A DNA stretch of 33,045 nucleotides from Deltaproteobacteria bacterium (GCA_031279515.1 JAITII010000127.1:1-33045); one strand, 5' to 3'. Counted from the first letter of the stretch, positions 17,375 to 26,199 are shown. Program-made: numbers and translations. The notes: generated by a model from the sequence alone, not told the origin.

Positions 17375-18082
17375 CTAAAAGAGGCCTCCACCAAAGGGAC
17401 GCGGTCTAGGGCTGGGGGGAAGGACGCTCCTGTAGGTGAGACGGTGGATGGGAGAGGGCCCGTAATGCGCCAGGGCCAAGAGGTGCTCTTTGGTGCCGTA
17501 ACCCTTGTGGCGATCAAAACCGTACTGGGGGTACCTTTTGTGCTCCTCTAGCATATGGGTATCCCTGGCCACCTTAGCTAAGATGGAAGCTGCTGCAATA
17601 GAGAGCGATTTGCTGTCCCCTTTGACAATAGGCACCACCTGGGCGTCTATGGGAGGTCGGACAGTGCCGTCTATGAGGACCACCTGGGGTTTTAGCTCTA
17701 GCTGCTGATAGGCCTCTGCCATGGCCTTTAAGGTGGCCTGGAGGGGGTTTAGCTGGTCCACTTCCTTGGGAGATTTAAAGGCCAAAGTCCAGGCGAGAGC
17801 TGTCTCTTTAATGAGATGGGAGAGCTCTAAACGCTCCTCGTGGGATAGTTTTTTGGAATCGTCTACCCCGGGATATTCCTTTAAGGGATCTAAAATGACG
17901 GCGCACGCAACAATAGGGCCTGCCAAAGGGCCCCTTCCCACTTCATCTATTCCGGCCAAGGGCCTTTTGCCAAAAGAGTTGTCAAAGAAAAATAAGGGGT
18001 CGCTTAAAGGGTCCTCTGGCTGCGAAAAAAGACCAGTTGCACTCTCAGTTACTATCTTTTTGGACCCTTTTCTTCTTCGCAT
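17375..18082 (-). CDS. rnhB: Ribonuclease HII
   Basis: A 235-residue enzyme that removes RNA primers and misincorporated ribonucleotides from DNA. The catalytic acidic residues are all visible: D46 and E47 in GIDEVGRGPLAGP, D138 in VVLIDGT and D156 in KGDSKSL. Their spacing (92 and 18 residues) equals that of the E. coli enzyme. A basic, poorly conserved N-terminal extension of about 40 residues precedes the core. rplS lies 195 bases upstream, as in the common rplS-rnhB order. The trmD and rimM genes that usually precede rplS are absent here. Confidence 0.96.
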   Translation of the reverse strand: MRRRKGSKKIVTESATGLFSQPEDPLSDPLFFFDNSFGKRPLAGIDEVGRGPLAGPIVACAVILDPLKEYPGVDDSKKLSHEERLELSHLIKETALAWTLAFKSPKEVDQLNPLQATLKAMAEAYQQLELKPQVVLIDGTVRPPIDAQVVPIVKGDSKSLSIAAASILAKVARDTHMLEEHKRYPQYGFDRHKGYGTKEHLLALAHYGPSPIHRLTYRSVLPPSPRPRPFGGGLF

Positions 18083-18277
18083 AGTTCACCTCTCAAGAAG
18101 CGCCAACCCCTAAGATGGGCTATTTTTGATATGATTAGCTTATAAAAGGTAAAAAATATTAAGATCTATACCTTTTAACTAAAGGCGTGACTAAAATTCG
18201 ACCTTTGGAAGCTATTATATCAACTTGGAAGAAAATGGTCAAAATTATTTTAATTTTTTTTGACGCCGGAAAGGTCT

Positions 18278-18694
18278 TTACTTCTTGTAGATATTCTTGC
18301 TTTTGACCTTGGCAGCCTTGCCCCTAAGCTTACGTAAGTAATAGAGCTTAGCGCGACGCACCTTGCCTAGGGTTACGACCTCTATCTTATCTATGGCCGG
18401 GGAGTTCATGGGAAAGATGCGCTCAACTCCTATTGAATAAGAGACCTTGCGCACCGTAAAGGTAGCCCCCATGGAGCCCCGGCGCTTCCGGATAACTACA
18501 CCCTTGAAGATCTGAACGCGCTCCTTGTCGCCTTCCTTGATCCTCACGTGCACTGCCACCGTGTCGCCTGACCTGAAACTGGGCAAATCCATGCGCCTCT
18601 GTTCCAAATCAAGGGTATCCAAAATGATTTTATGGGGTTTGTTGGTATCACCTATATCGGTTGGCTTAAGACCAAAGGGAAGGCTGGCGGACAT
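18278..18694 (-). CDS. rplS: 50S ribosomal protein L19
   Basis: A 138-residue L19, which sits at the 30S-50S interface. The core from about residue 37 is typical: [47 protein letters not shown] and [19 protein letters not shown]. The N-terminus is about 20 residues longer than usual (family ~115). A GGAGAT ribosome site just before the ATG supports this start. Upstream the usual trmD is replaced by a 360-bp gap and an unrelated operon, so the trmD operon is broken here. Confidence 0.96.
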   Translation of the reverse strand: MSASLPFGLKPTDIGDTNKPHKIILDTLDLEQRRMDLPSFRSGDTVAVHVRIKEGDKERVQIFKGVVIRKRRGSMGATFTVRKVSYSIGVERIFPMNSPAIDKIEVVTLGKVRRAKLYYLRKLRGKAAKVKSKNIYKK

Positions 18695-19054
18695 ATAATC
18701 TCCTTAAAACTGGATAATTTGGCCCTCTGACTTAAGCAAAAAGTACCAGGACCACAAAATAGGCTATCTATATTAGCCAGTTTCAGAAAAAATAGCAATA
18801 CCTTTGGAGCTAATTTGCCGCCCTTTAAATGGAATTTAAACACAAGTAGATTCCATAATATGGCGGCTTTCCTTAGTAAATTAGGGATCTTCAGGCATTA
18901 GCCTAGCCAATTAATAAAATTTTGGCTCATAGGCTCTTAGAGTTTGGGGTTTTCTTTTAAGGTCCTTAGAGCTTTTAAGCTTGTAAGCATCTTAATCAAA
19001 AAAAAAAGTGCCTTTATCCTACCGGCACGCCCTAGTTTCCCAAATTTATTTACT
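18695..19054. other. Gap between rplS and the corrinoid operon
   Basis: No gene. It must contain the rplS promoter (minus strand), but no convincing -35/-10 pair stands out. The terminator of the corrinoid-transport operon lies at its right end (18998-19028). Confidence 0.5.
18998..19028 (-). terminator. Intrinsic terminator of the corrinoid-transport operon
   Basis: On the minus strand GTGCC (from 19028) pairs with GGCAC (to 19008) around an 11-base loop and is followed immediately by ten T. It lies about 26 bases past the stop of the last operon gene. Confidence 0.75.
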
Positions 19055-19744
19055 TTAGATGCCTTCTATCTGGCTTCCATAAGGATAGTGGCGCCAGGGA
19101 CACTCGGCAATGCACAGTCTGCAGCTGGAAAAGCCTTCTGGGGAATCAAAGAAGACTCCAGTGGAGCTAAGTGCTGGGCTGAGCCAGAAGCTTTGTGGAT
19201 CTAAGACCATAGAAAGCCTTGTTGCTTGTGAGCCCATGAGCTTAAAGAAGGGTATCTGCTCGGAAATGGGCCACTCGCGTAAGGCCCCAGGTGCCATGGC
19301 CGATAGATAACTTATATCAAAGTTATCATTTATGATGGCCTCTAAGCGCTCTTCCACATTTTTCAAAGCGAGAAAACGGATAGCAAATGCTGCCCTATTT
19401 TTTTCTGGTGGAAGGGAGTCCGCCCAATTGGAAAGCTCTATCCCTTCAGTTGCCAGAAACATAAATACCTTGTCAAGGCGGCCTATGTTTTTTACCAAAA
19501 GCTCTGAAGTAAAGATAACGCCGCCAATGGCCACGCGGCTATCATCTATGACAGATGGGGTAAAAAGAAGGTATGCCCCGCGGGGTTTGGCTATCTTACT
19601 AGCCTCAGGAAGAAGCTTTAAGACCTCATGGCGCAGCCCACCTGAGTCGTAGGGAAGACGAACATTAATGCCTTCCAGGTTTTCAGAAAGGGGGATGGAA
19701 TCTAAAAAAACCTTGTTTATATCATCCAAAGATCGTAAGGACAT
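19055..19744 (-). CDS. MetH activation-domain-like (cobalamin-linked) protein
   Basis: A 229-residue cytosolic protein that resembles stand-alone relatives of the C-terminal activation domain of B12-dependent methionine synthase. That domain binds SAM during reductive reactivation of the corrinoid. Supporting features are the central APGALREWPISEQIPFF stretch and a C-terminal cysteine motif CRLCIAEC (C208, C211, C215) followed by WRHY, as in the CXXCX3-4C end of such proteins. It is the last gene of the operon, six bases after the permease, and no good ribosome site precedes it, suggesting translational coupling. The position beside a BtuFDC-like importer supports a corrinoid role. The exact function is not established. 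Confidence 0.7.
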   Translation of the reverse strand: MSLRSLDDINKVFLDSIPLSENLEGINVRLPYDSGGLRHEVLKLLPEASKIAKPRGAYLLFTPSVIDDSRVAIGGVIFTSELLVKNIGRLDKVFMFLATEGIELSNWADSLPPEKNRAAFAIRFLALKNVEERLEAIINDNFDISYLSAMAPGALREWPISEQIPFFKLMGSQATRLSMVLDPQSFWLSPALSSTGVFFDSPEGFSSCRLCIAECPWRHYPYGSQIEGI

Positions 19745-19750
19745 TATTAT

Positions 19751-20743
19751 TTAAAAGAGATCACCAGTCTTCTGGGATTTAAAGAGGGTCCACAGGAAAA
19801 AAGGCCCTCCCAACATGGAGGTGACTATACCTATGGGGATTTCAGCTGGGGCTAGAATTATCCTGGACACCAAATCGCAGAGTACCAAAAAGGTGCCTCC
19901 AGTGAAAAATACAGCCGGGATTAAGATCCTATGGGACCAGCCTAGGATGAGCCTGCAGGCGTGAGGTACCATAAGTCCCACAAAACCTATGGGACCCGCC
20001 AAAGATACCACAGAACCCACCATGATGGAAGCCGTCAGAAAGATCTTAAGTTTTGTGTACTGCACATTCACCCCGCGGCTGGCGGCAATCTCTTCTCCTG
20101 CTGTCAAAAGGTCTATCTCTTGCGCCATGAGCCTTATAACTACCAGGCCCACCAGGACCACAAAGGCCAGATCCACTAGGCGCGCAGTCTCCAGGCCTGC
20201 TAAAGAGCCCATGAGCCAATGCATGATCCTCAAAGAATCGTGGGCATCGGAAAGGTACTGGACAAAGAGGACTAGGCTGGAAAAGAAAAAGTTAATAACT
20301 ACGCCAGCTAGGAGCATGATGACAGTAGAAAATCCGCCTTTAACCCTTGTTATGAGCCACACCAAGAGCATGGATAGTCCAGCTCCCAAAAGGGACGCCA
20401 TCAAGGGTCCCACACCCCCTAAGAATGCGAAGGTGGCCCCACCGAAGAAAAAGTACAGGGAAGCACCAAAAGAGGCACCCGATGATACCCCCAGGGTAAA
20501 AGGAGTTGCCAAGGGGTTACGGAATAGGGCCTGGAAGACCATGCCGCTCATGGAAAGGCCAGCTCCGGCAAAGAAGGCGGCAATGGCCCTGGGCACCCTC
20601 AAGCGCCAGAAGAGCTCATAGTCGGATTCTTGCGGATTAAAGATAGTTTCTGGGGAGATAAAGCTCAGGCCAAAAAAGGGACTTATGATGAAGACGAGTA
20701 AACTTAAGATGATAAGAAGGGATAGTTTCATAGCTGAGCTCAT
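19751..20743 (-). CDS. FecCD/BtuC-family ABC transporter permease
   Basis: A 330-residue inner-membrane permease of the FecCD family, which imports cobalamin, heme or iron-siderophores. It is hydrophobic throughout, consistent with about ten helices. Family motifs are RLPRAI-like RLRVPRAIAAFFAGAGLSMSG, FRNPLATPFTLGVSSGAS and the coupling-helix region ASRGVNVQ...GPIGFVGLMVPHACRL. The C-terminus shows the family DLVSRIILAPAEIPIGIVTS segment. It lies four bases after the ATPase gene and six before the MetH-activation-like gene. A corrinoid substrate is inferred from that neighbour; iron chelates remain possible. Confidence 0.93.
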   Translation of the reverse strand: MSSAMKLSLLIILSLLVFIISPFFGLSFISPETIFNPQESDYELFWRLRVPRAIAAFFAGAGLSMSGMVFQALFRNPLATPFTLGVSSGASFGASLYFFFGGATFAFLGGVGPLMASLLGAGLSMLLVWLITRVKGGFSTVIMLLAGVVINFFFSSLVLFVQYLSDAHDSLRIMHWLMGSLAGLETARLVDLAFVVLVGLVVIRLMAQEIDLLTAGEEIAASRGVNVQYTKLKIFLTASIMVGSVVSLAGPIGFVGLMVPHACRLILGWSHRILIPAVFFTGGTFLVLCDLVSRIILAPAEIPIGIVTSMLGGPFFLWTLFKSQKTGDLF

Positions 20744-20747
20744 GGTG

Positions 20748-21530
20748 TTACTCCGCTATGATTACAGGCCGCTTGGAGGCGGGATGCTCAAGATAGACAA
20801 ACTGGTGATTGAAGGCCCCTTCTAAAACCCCATTACCCAAGAGGCCTTCCACCTTACCAAAGAAGATCTTCTCCCCACCTCGCAGGATGAGGGCATAACC
20901 ACCTGTTTTGAAAGGGTGATTTAGATCGTGAGTCACAGAGATCATAGTGAGCCCTTCTTCCTTGTTGAGATTAATAAGGAGTTTTTCCATCTCTGAGTTG
21001 TGATGGGGATCCAAAAAGGAGGCCGGCTCATCCAAGAGCATGATGGGCGTACCCTGGGCCAGGGCAGCGGCCAAAAAGGCCTTCTGGCGCTCTCCGCCAG
21101 ATAGGGTCTTTAAGGGTCTTAAGGCCATATGTTTCAGGCCAGTTAGCTCTAAGGCCCTGTCCACAGCCTCTAAGTCTTTGGTGGTCAAAGAAGATAGGCT
21201 GGTGGAATAGGGGAAACGAGACAGCTTTAAAAGTTCCGTAACCGTAAAGGGAGGAATCCAGCCACCTGCCTGGGGAACATAGCTAATCAAGAGGGCCAAT
21301 TCCTTCTGGCTATAGGTTTCTATGGGTTTGCCTGCAATACTTATCTCTCCAGTTGAGGTTCCTTTCTCATGGAGACGCAGGAGGCATTTTAAGAGCGTGC
21401 TCTTGCCTGCCCCATTGGGGCCCAGGATAGATAGGTAGTCCCCCTTGGGAAGGGAAAACTCCACATGCTTTAAGATCTCCTTTTCCCCTATGGAAAAAGA
21501 GAAATCTTTGACTACAATCATGTCACTCAT
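20748..21530 (-). CDS. FepC/BtuD-family ABC transporter ATP-binding protein
   Basis: A 260-residue ATPase that powers the adjacent permease. Walker A is GPNGAGKST, the Q-loop follows in SYVPQAG, the signature is LSGGERQK, Walker B is IMLLDEPAS and the switch His sits in SVTHDLNH. All catalytic residues are intact. The start codon overlaps the stop of the upstream binding-protein gene by four bases, so expression is coupled. Confidence 0.95.
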   Translation of the reverse strand: MSDMIVVKDFSFSIGEKEILKHVEFSLPKGDYLSILGPNGAGKSTLLKCLLRLHEKGTSTGEISIAGKPIETYSQKELALLISYVPQAGGWIPPFTVTELLKLSRFPYSTSLSSLTTKDLEAVDRALELTGLKHMALRPLKTLSGGERQKAFLAAALAQGTPIMLLDEPASFLDPHHNSEMEKLLINLNKEEGLTMISVTHDLNHPFKTGGYALILRGGEKIFFGKVEGLLGNGVLEGAFNHQFVYLEHPASKRPVIIAE

Positions 21531-22663
21531 TTAAGACCTCCATCTGAGCCAAAAGGCTCCATTATTAAGACGTAAGGTCCTAAAATGTCATTTTCATTGG
21601 AAGCTAGGACATCTTTTAAATCTAAGATGTCTTGGGGTTCCAAGTACCTTAGATCCGTGCCATCGGGGTGAATGGCCAGGGCCACCTTGCGGATGGTCCT
21701 ATAGGCCCTGGGCCCTGGTACAGTGTCGGCCTCTTGGGTAAAGAGATAGAGGCGCTTATTTTTGATGGCCGACACATTGGTAAGACTCTTCCAGCTGGCC
21801 AGGGCATCTGGAACTTCCTCGGAACTCCGCAAGAGATCTATGATGACATCGGGGTTTATATTTATGATGGCTTCCCTGGACAAGGTGGGAAAAGGAAGGG
21901 ACCCCTGGTAGGCATTTACCCCGCCGCAGATGTCTATGAGATGGTCAAAAAATCCGTCCTTGCCTGCAATGGTAAGCTCGCTTATATGACCAAAGCCGGC
22001 ATATGAGTGCATGACGGAAAAGAGAACCTTGGGCCTATCTTTTCCCTGGGCATTTTTCCTGGCAAAATCTATAGCTTGTTGCAGTCTACCCAAGACCTCC
22101 ATGGCCTGGACCTTATGACCAGTTGCCGTACCCAAGGTCCTTATGGCTTCCATGAGACCAGCTAAGGTCCTGGTGTCCATGGGCATGACGGTGATCCCCA
22201 ATCTTGTGAGCTCCACCTGGGTCTCCACCTTATCCACAGGTAAAATCACAAGGTCCGGCCTCAGGCGCAAAATGGCTTCTATGTTCACGTCGCTGAAGCC
22301 TGCTACCCTGGGAAGATTTTCTACTTCTGGTGGATAGTGACAAAAGGTAGTTACCCCGCGCACCTCTGGGCCCAAACCAACGGCAAAGACCGTTTCGGTG
22401 ACGCTGGGTGCTAGGGTAATGATGCGCTGGGGATGGAGGGGAATGGGGTTGGGGACAGCGGACGCCGACAGAGCCCTATGGGCCCAAATGGTGAGGGACA
22501 GGCCCACCAGAAAAAGGACGCCCAGGATGATATTTTTTGCCAAATGGCTTGGCTCTGTGACCTTAGGGAGAGGAGGGCTTAAAATCGTCTCTTCTGACTT
22601 CACTAATGAGATTTTACGGCCAACCTGCTCATTTTCTATGTCTTTCTGAGTGGCTTCGCTCAT
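21527..22663 (-). CDS. Membrane-anchored BtuF-like corrinoid/iron-chelate binding protein
   Basis: A 378-residue substrate-binding protein of the BtuF/FepB class. The core begins near residue 80 with PQRIITLAPSVTETVFAVG and continues with a YPPEV segment and AILRLRPDLVILP, the usual pattern of cobalamin-binding proteins. The N-terminus is unusual: about 44 hydrophilic residues precede a single membrane helix (about 45-62, NIILGVLFLVGLSLTIWA) with no obvious lipobox or peptidase site. It is therefore predicted to stay anchored in the inner membrane with a cytosolic tail. The start is supported by GGAAAG five bases upstream; no ATG lies between it and the helix. First gene of the four-gene operon. 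Confidence 0.88.
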   Translation of the reverse strand: MSEATQKDIENEQVGRKISLVKSEETILSPPLPKVTEPSHLAKNIILGVLFLVGLSLTIWAHRALSASAVPNPIPLHPQRIITLAPSVTETVFAVGLGPEVRGVTTFCHYPPEVENLPRVAGFSDVNIEAILRLRPDLVILPVDKVETQVELTRLGITVMPMDTRTLAGLMEAIRTLGTATGHKVQAMEVLGRLQQAIDFARKNAQGKDRPKVLFSVMHSYAGFGHISELTIAGKDGFFDHLIDICGGVNAYQGSLPFPTLSREAIININPDVIIDLLRSSEEVPDALASWKSLTNVSAIKNKRLYLFTQEADTVPGPRAYRTIRKVALAIHPDGTDLRYLEPQDILDLKDVLASNENDILGPYVLIMEPFGSDGGLK

Positions 22664-23100
22664 GCTCTTTCCGATTTTAAACCCCCGGGGATTAGTACCC
22701 TCTAGGTTTCTTTGGAGTTAAAGGGCCTTAGAGTGGAAAATTAAGCTTTTCCCAGGTAGCAAGATAAAAAAACTAGTAATAAAAGGCCCTTAAGGATGGT
22801 CTAAAAACGGAGTGAGCTAGAAATCTCATTTTAAGACAATTTCTGGCAATTAATATAGCACGGCTTTTTTTGACCTGTCAACGCGAAAACTAAGATTTTT
22901 TGCCGTATTTACTAAACCGCAAAAGGGGCTTCTTTTACCCCTGGCCCCCTTTAGATGCCGGGGGATTAGTAGCCGAAATAGTTAAGTTTTCCCCTAAAAT
23001 TATCGGAAAATCTGTCAAACAATATCTTGTTCTTTTGCCGCTAAATCTGTAAAATAAAGTTATATTTTGACAACCATCGCAACTATTTCCATGGTGCCCC
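22664..23100. other. Divergent intergenic region between corrinoid operon and nuoE-like gene
   Basis: Both operons diverge from here. A possible plus-strand promoter is listed separately. I looked on the minus strand for a cobalamin riboswitch in front of the binding-protein gene and could not find the conserved B12-box or core. Nothing else is recognised apart from short GGCC-centred inverted repeats near 22725 and 22787. Confidence 0.5.
23027..23055 (+). promoter_or_regulatory. Candidate sigma-70-like promoter for the nuoE-like operon
   Basis: TTGTTC (23027-23032), a 17-base spacer, then TAAAAT (23050-23055, five of six matches to the -10 consensus), about 45 bases before the first ATG. 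The -35 match is poor, so this is tentative. Confidence 0.3.
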
Positions 23101-23553
23101 ATGCCAGATCTGCATTCTTTGTCAGAAATCTTATTAAGCCGCCCCAATAAACCAGTTGAGCTCTTAGCTCTCATGCAGCTCATCCAGGCCAAGTATAGGT
23201 ATCTACCTGAAGAGGCCTTGCGGGAGCTAGCCAGCTACTTAAAATTACCCCTTTCCAGGGTCTTTGCCGTAGCCGGCTTTTATAAGGCCCTGTCTCTGAC
23301 GCCTAAGGGGGAAAAGCTAGTTAAGGTCTGCTGCGGCACTGCCTGCCACCTTAAGGGAGCCAGGCAAATCCAAGGCGCCTTGGAAGAAAAGCTAAAGATA
23401 AAGCTAGGGGAGACAGGGGCCGACGGCAAGCTCTCCTTGGAATCTGTAAACTGCGTGGGGGCTTGTGCCCTGGCCCCTGTTGTCATGATCGATGAGACTG
23501 TCTTCGGCAAAACAACCCCCAAAAATATAGGCGAGCTCCCCTTATTGACCTAA
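23101..23553 (+). CDS. NuoE-like [2Fe-2S] thioredoxin-fold subunit
   Basis: A 150-residue homologue of the 24-kDa subunit of complex I and of HndA/HydC in soluble NAD(P)-linked hydrogenases. An N-terminal helical part (about residues 1-70) precedes the thioredoxin-like domain. Its [2Fe-2S] ligands are C77 and C82 (VCCGTAC) and C118 and C122 (NCVGAC). It should sit beside the NuoF-like flavoprotein and relay or store electrons. It opens a plus-strand set of three genes, followed by the NuoF-like gene after 62 bases. No clear ribosome site precedes the ATG. Confidence 0.93.
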   Translation: MPDLHSLSEILLSRPNKPVELLALMQLIQAKYRYLPEEALRELASYLKLPLSRVFAVAGFYKALSLTPKGEKLVKVCCGTACHLKGARQIQGALEEKLKIKLGETGADGKLSLESVNCVGACALAPVVMIDETVFGKTTPKNIGELPLLT

Positions 23554-23615
23554 TCTTCCCTTAATGCCATCGCCTTGGCAGCAATTAGCTTTTACTTTTA
23601 TTTTATGGTGCCAGC

Positions 23616-25460
23616 ATGAGATTAGATTCCCCCGCCGGTTTAAAAGACTTTAAAGAGAGCCTTCTTGCAGCTCCCCAGGGCCAGTCCATCTGGGTCTGCG
23701 GAGGCCCGGGCTGTCTTGCCGCTGGCTCCCAAGTGGTATTTGAAGCCTTACAATATGAAGCTTTTAAGCGGGAATTGGGCCACAAGGTGGCCTATAGAGT
23801 GGAACTTACCGGCTGCCTGGGCCTCTGTGAGCGAGGCCCCTTGGTGGAATGCTCCCCCCAGGGCTTTTTCTACGAAAAGGTAAGTTCAAATGATGCCCCA
23901 GAGATCATAGATAAGACCTTGATGAAAGGGATATTGGTGGAAAGGCTGGTAACTAACCCCCAAAAGCCAAATAAGGAGCACCTTCCCTTTTATGAGCCGC
24001 AAAACCGCCTTATCATGCGCCGATTTGGCCAAAGCTCCCCGGGAAATTTTGACGATTATATCCGCACAGGTGGCTATGAGGCCCTTTGCCTGGCCTTTGA
24101 GCTAGGACCTATTAAGACCTCCAAGAGGGTGGAAGATTCAGGCCTAAGGGGCCGGGGAGGCGGGGGTTTTCCCACGGGTTTAAAATGGCAGGCCCTCAGA
24201 GAGGCAAAGGGCTCCCCTCGCTATATCCTGGCCAATGGCGACGAGGGCGATCCAGGGGCCTTCATGAACCGCAGCCTCATGGAAGGGGACCCCTTTTCCA
24301 TTATAGAAGGCCTGACTATTGGCGCCTTTGCCCTAGGCGCTAGCCAGGGCTACATCTATGTACGCCACGAGTACCCCTTATCCGTCCTGCGGCTCAAAAA
24401 TGCCATAGAAGAGGCTGAAGATAGAGGTCTCTTGGGTAAAGATATCTTAGGAACCGGCTTTGACTTTCATCTTTTAATAGTGGAGGGGGGCGGGGCCTTT
24501 GTCTGCGGTGAATCCACTGCCCTCATGGCCTCCATAGAGGGAAGGGAGGGAATCCCCAGGGTAAAGTACGTGCGCTCCACAGAGGCCGGGCTCTGGGAAA
24601 AACCCACTATCCTACAAAATGTCGAGACCTGGGCCAATATACCCTTGATTGTCCTAAATGGACCGGATTGGTTCAAATCCATAGGGGCCCCGCAAAACCC
24701 GGGTACCAAGGTCTTTTCCCTGGTGGGCGAGGTAAGAAACACCGGGCTGGTGGAACTTCCCTTGGGCACCAAGGTCTCCACCCTGGTAAACCAGGTGGGC
24801 GGCGGGGTGCATAAGGGCAGAAAGTTTAAGGCCATCCAATCCGGCGGCCCCTCAGGGGGCTGCCTTCCGGAATCGGCCCTATCTCTTCCCTTGGACTTTG
24901 ACAACCTCACTAAAGCTGGTGCCATGATGGGTTCAGGCGGCCTCATTATCATGGACGATCTAAGCTGCATGGTGGATGTTGCCCGTTATTTCACTGGCTT
25001 TCTAGTGGAAGAGAGCTGCGGCAAATGTGCCCCCTGCCGGGAGGCCCTGCCCCTCTTCCATAAGATCTTAATGGACCTGACAACGGGCAAGGGCCAAAAA
25101 GGGGATACGGATTTCTTAGAGAGCCAGGCCAAAACGCTTTCCACCACCGCCCTCTGCGGGCTGGGACAGAGCGCCGCCAATCCTATCCTTTCCACAATTA
25201 AGTATTTCCGCCAGGAGTACTTAGAGCATGAAGAGGGGTATTGCCGTTCCGGCCGCTGCCAGGATATGTATTTCCCCAAGATAGACTCCGAGGCCTGCAA
25301 GGCCTGCGGCGCCTGCCAGAAAAGTTGCCCCACCTCTGCCATAGAGGGAAAGAAAAAAGAACCCAGATTGGTTCTCGTTTCCAAATGCATAAGCTGCGGC
25401 TCCTGCCTTAAAAGCTGCCCCTTTTGCGCCATAAGCGCCCAAAGGAGGCCTAATGCCTGA
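23616..25460 (+). CDS. NuoF-like NAD(P)H/FMN subunit with extra ferredoxin domains
   Basis: A 614-residue flavoprotein like HndC/HydB. Residues 1-110 form a second thioredoxin-like [2Fe-2S] domain (C28, C33, C67, C71). The core contains the FMN/NADH site (GRGGGGFPTGLKW at 179-191, NGDEGDPGAF, VEGGGAFVCGEST) and the N3-type [4Fe-4S] ligands C468, C471, C474 and C514. The C-terminus carries two ferredoxin motifs (C561/564/567/571 and C591/594/597/601). This architecture is typical of soluble hydrogenase and electron-bifurcating diaphorases rather than complex I. No hydrogenase catalytic gene adjoins it. It overlaps the next gene by eight bases. Confidence 0.95.
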   Translation: MRLDSPAGLKDFKESLLAAPQGQSIWVCGGPGCLAAGSQVVFEALQYEAFKRELGHKVAYRVELTGCLGLCERGPLVECSPQGFFYEKVSSNDAPEIIDKTLMKGILVERLVTNPQKPNKEHLPFYEPQNRLIMRRFGQSSPGNFDDYIRTGGYEALCLAFELGPIKTSKRVEDSGLRGRGGGGFPTGLKWQALREAKGSPRYILANGDEGDPGAFMNRSLMEGDPFSIIEGLTIGAFALGASQGYIYVRHEYPLSVLRLKNAIEEAEDRGLLGKDILGTGFDFHLLIVEGGGAFVCGESTALMASIEGREGIPRVKYVRSTEAGLWEKPTILQNVETWANIPLIVLNGPDWFKSIGAPQNPGTKVFSLVGEVRNTGLVELPLGTKVSTLVNQVGGGVHKGRKFKAIQSGGPSGGCLPESALSLPLDFDNLTKAGAMMGSGGLIIMDDLSCMVDVARYFTGFLVEESCGKCAPCREALPLFHKILMDLTTGKGQKGDTDFLESQAKTLSTTALCGLGQSAANPILSTIKYFRQEYLEHEEGYCRSGRCQDMYFPKIDSEACKACGACQKSCPTSAIEGKKKEPRLVLVSKCISCGSCLKSCPFCAISAQRRPNA

Positions 25461-26199
25461 TAAATACATTCACGGCACCATAGATGGCATAAAGATTAGC
25501 GTTTTAAAAGAGACCACCATCTTAAGCGCTAGTAAGCTCTTGGACATAAATATCCCCACCTTGTGCCACCACGAAGGACTGGTGCCCGATGGCAACTGCA
25601 GGCTCTGCACAGTTGAGATAGGATCTAAACTCGCGGTCTCCTGCCTCTATCCACTAAGGGAAGATAACTTTACTGTAAACACCAAAAGCCCCAAGGTCCA
25701 CGAGGCCAGACGCTTTGTGCTCTCATTATTAATAGCTAGGGCGCCAAAGGCGCCTCGTATCATAGCCCTGGCCAAAGAGTATGGCGCTTTGCCCTCGAAC
25801 CGCTTCCTCCCCGAGGCAGACAACTGCATCCGCTGTGGTAAATGCGTGCGCATCTGCAAGATTAACCGCACAGAGGCGATTTCCCTAGTGGGGAGAGGAC
25901 CGGAAAGGATTGTAACAGGGCCCTTTTTAAAACCACCGGAGGACTGTATTGGATGCCTGGCCTGCGGACTTAATTGTCCCACTGGCAACATCCCCTTTAG
26001 GGAAAAAGATGGCATCCGCTCCATCTGGGGCAGAAACTTTAATCTAGTCCCCTGCCCAGAATGCGGAACTGCCCTTTTTACTAAAGAAGAATTGGATTTC
26101 CATAAAGAGTTCGCTGCTGATTATTGCCCCACTTGCCGCCGCAAAAAAATTGCCGGTGACCTTTTAAATTGCCAGAACTTACTGGTCCGCAGCAATTAG
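25453..26199 (+). CDS. NuoG/HoxU-like iron-sulfur subunit with C-terminal zinc-ribbon-like tail
   Basis: A 248-residue electron-transfer subunit. A plant-type [2Fe-2S] domain uses C38, C49, C52 and C64. The following region lacks the Cys3His [4Fe-4S] motif found in NuoG and reads LLIARAPKAPRIIALAKEYG instead. Two [4Fe-4S] sets follow: C125/128/131/135 and C165/168/171/175. The last ~50 residues hold two CXXC pairs (C201/C204, C225/C228), resembling a zinc ribbon or rubredoxin-like knuckle. No molybdopterin or H-cluster domain is attached, so it is a wiring subunit whose catalytic partner lies elsewhere, possibly CooS/CooF downstream. An AGGAGG ribosome site inside the end of the NuoF-like gene sets the start. 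Confidence 0.9.
   Translation: MPDKYIHGTIDGIKISVLKETTILSASKLLDINIPTLCHHEGLVPDGNCRLCTVEIGSKLAVSCLYPLREDNFTVNTKSPKVHEARRFVLSLLIARAPKAPRIIALAKEYGALPSNRFLPEADNCIRCGKCVRICKINRTEAISLVGRGPERIVTGPFLKPPEDCIGCLACGLNCPTGNIPFREKDGIRSIWGRNFNLVPCPECGTALFTKEELDFHKEFAADYCPTCRRKKIAGDLLNCQNLLVRSN

Noticed and set aside
19989..20621. 210-codon plus-strand frame opposite the permease gene
   Set aside because: It is antisense to a clear FecCD permease and is rich in Lys, Pro and Arg as expected from the reverse of a hydrophobic gene.
22664..22920. Cobalamin riboswitch before the corrinoid operon
   Set aside because: Expected from function, but the conserved B12-box and core were not found on the minus strand.
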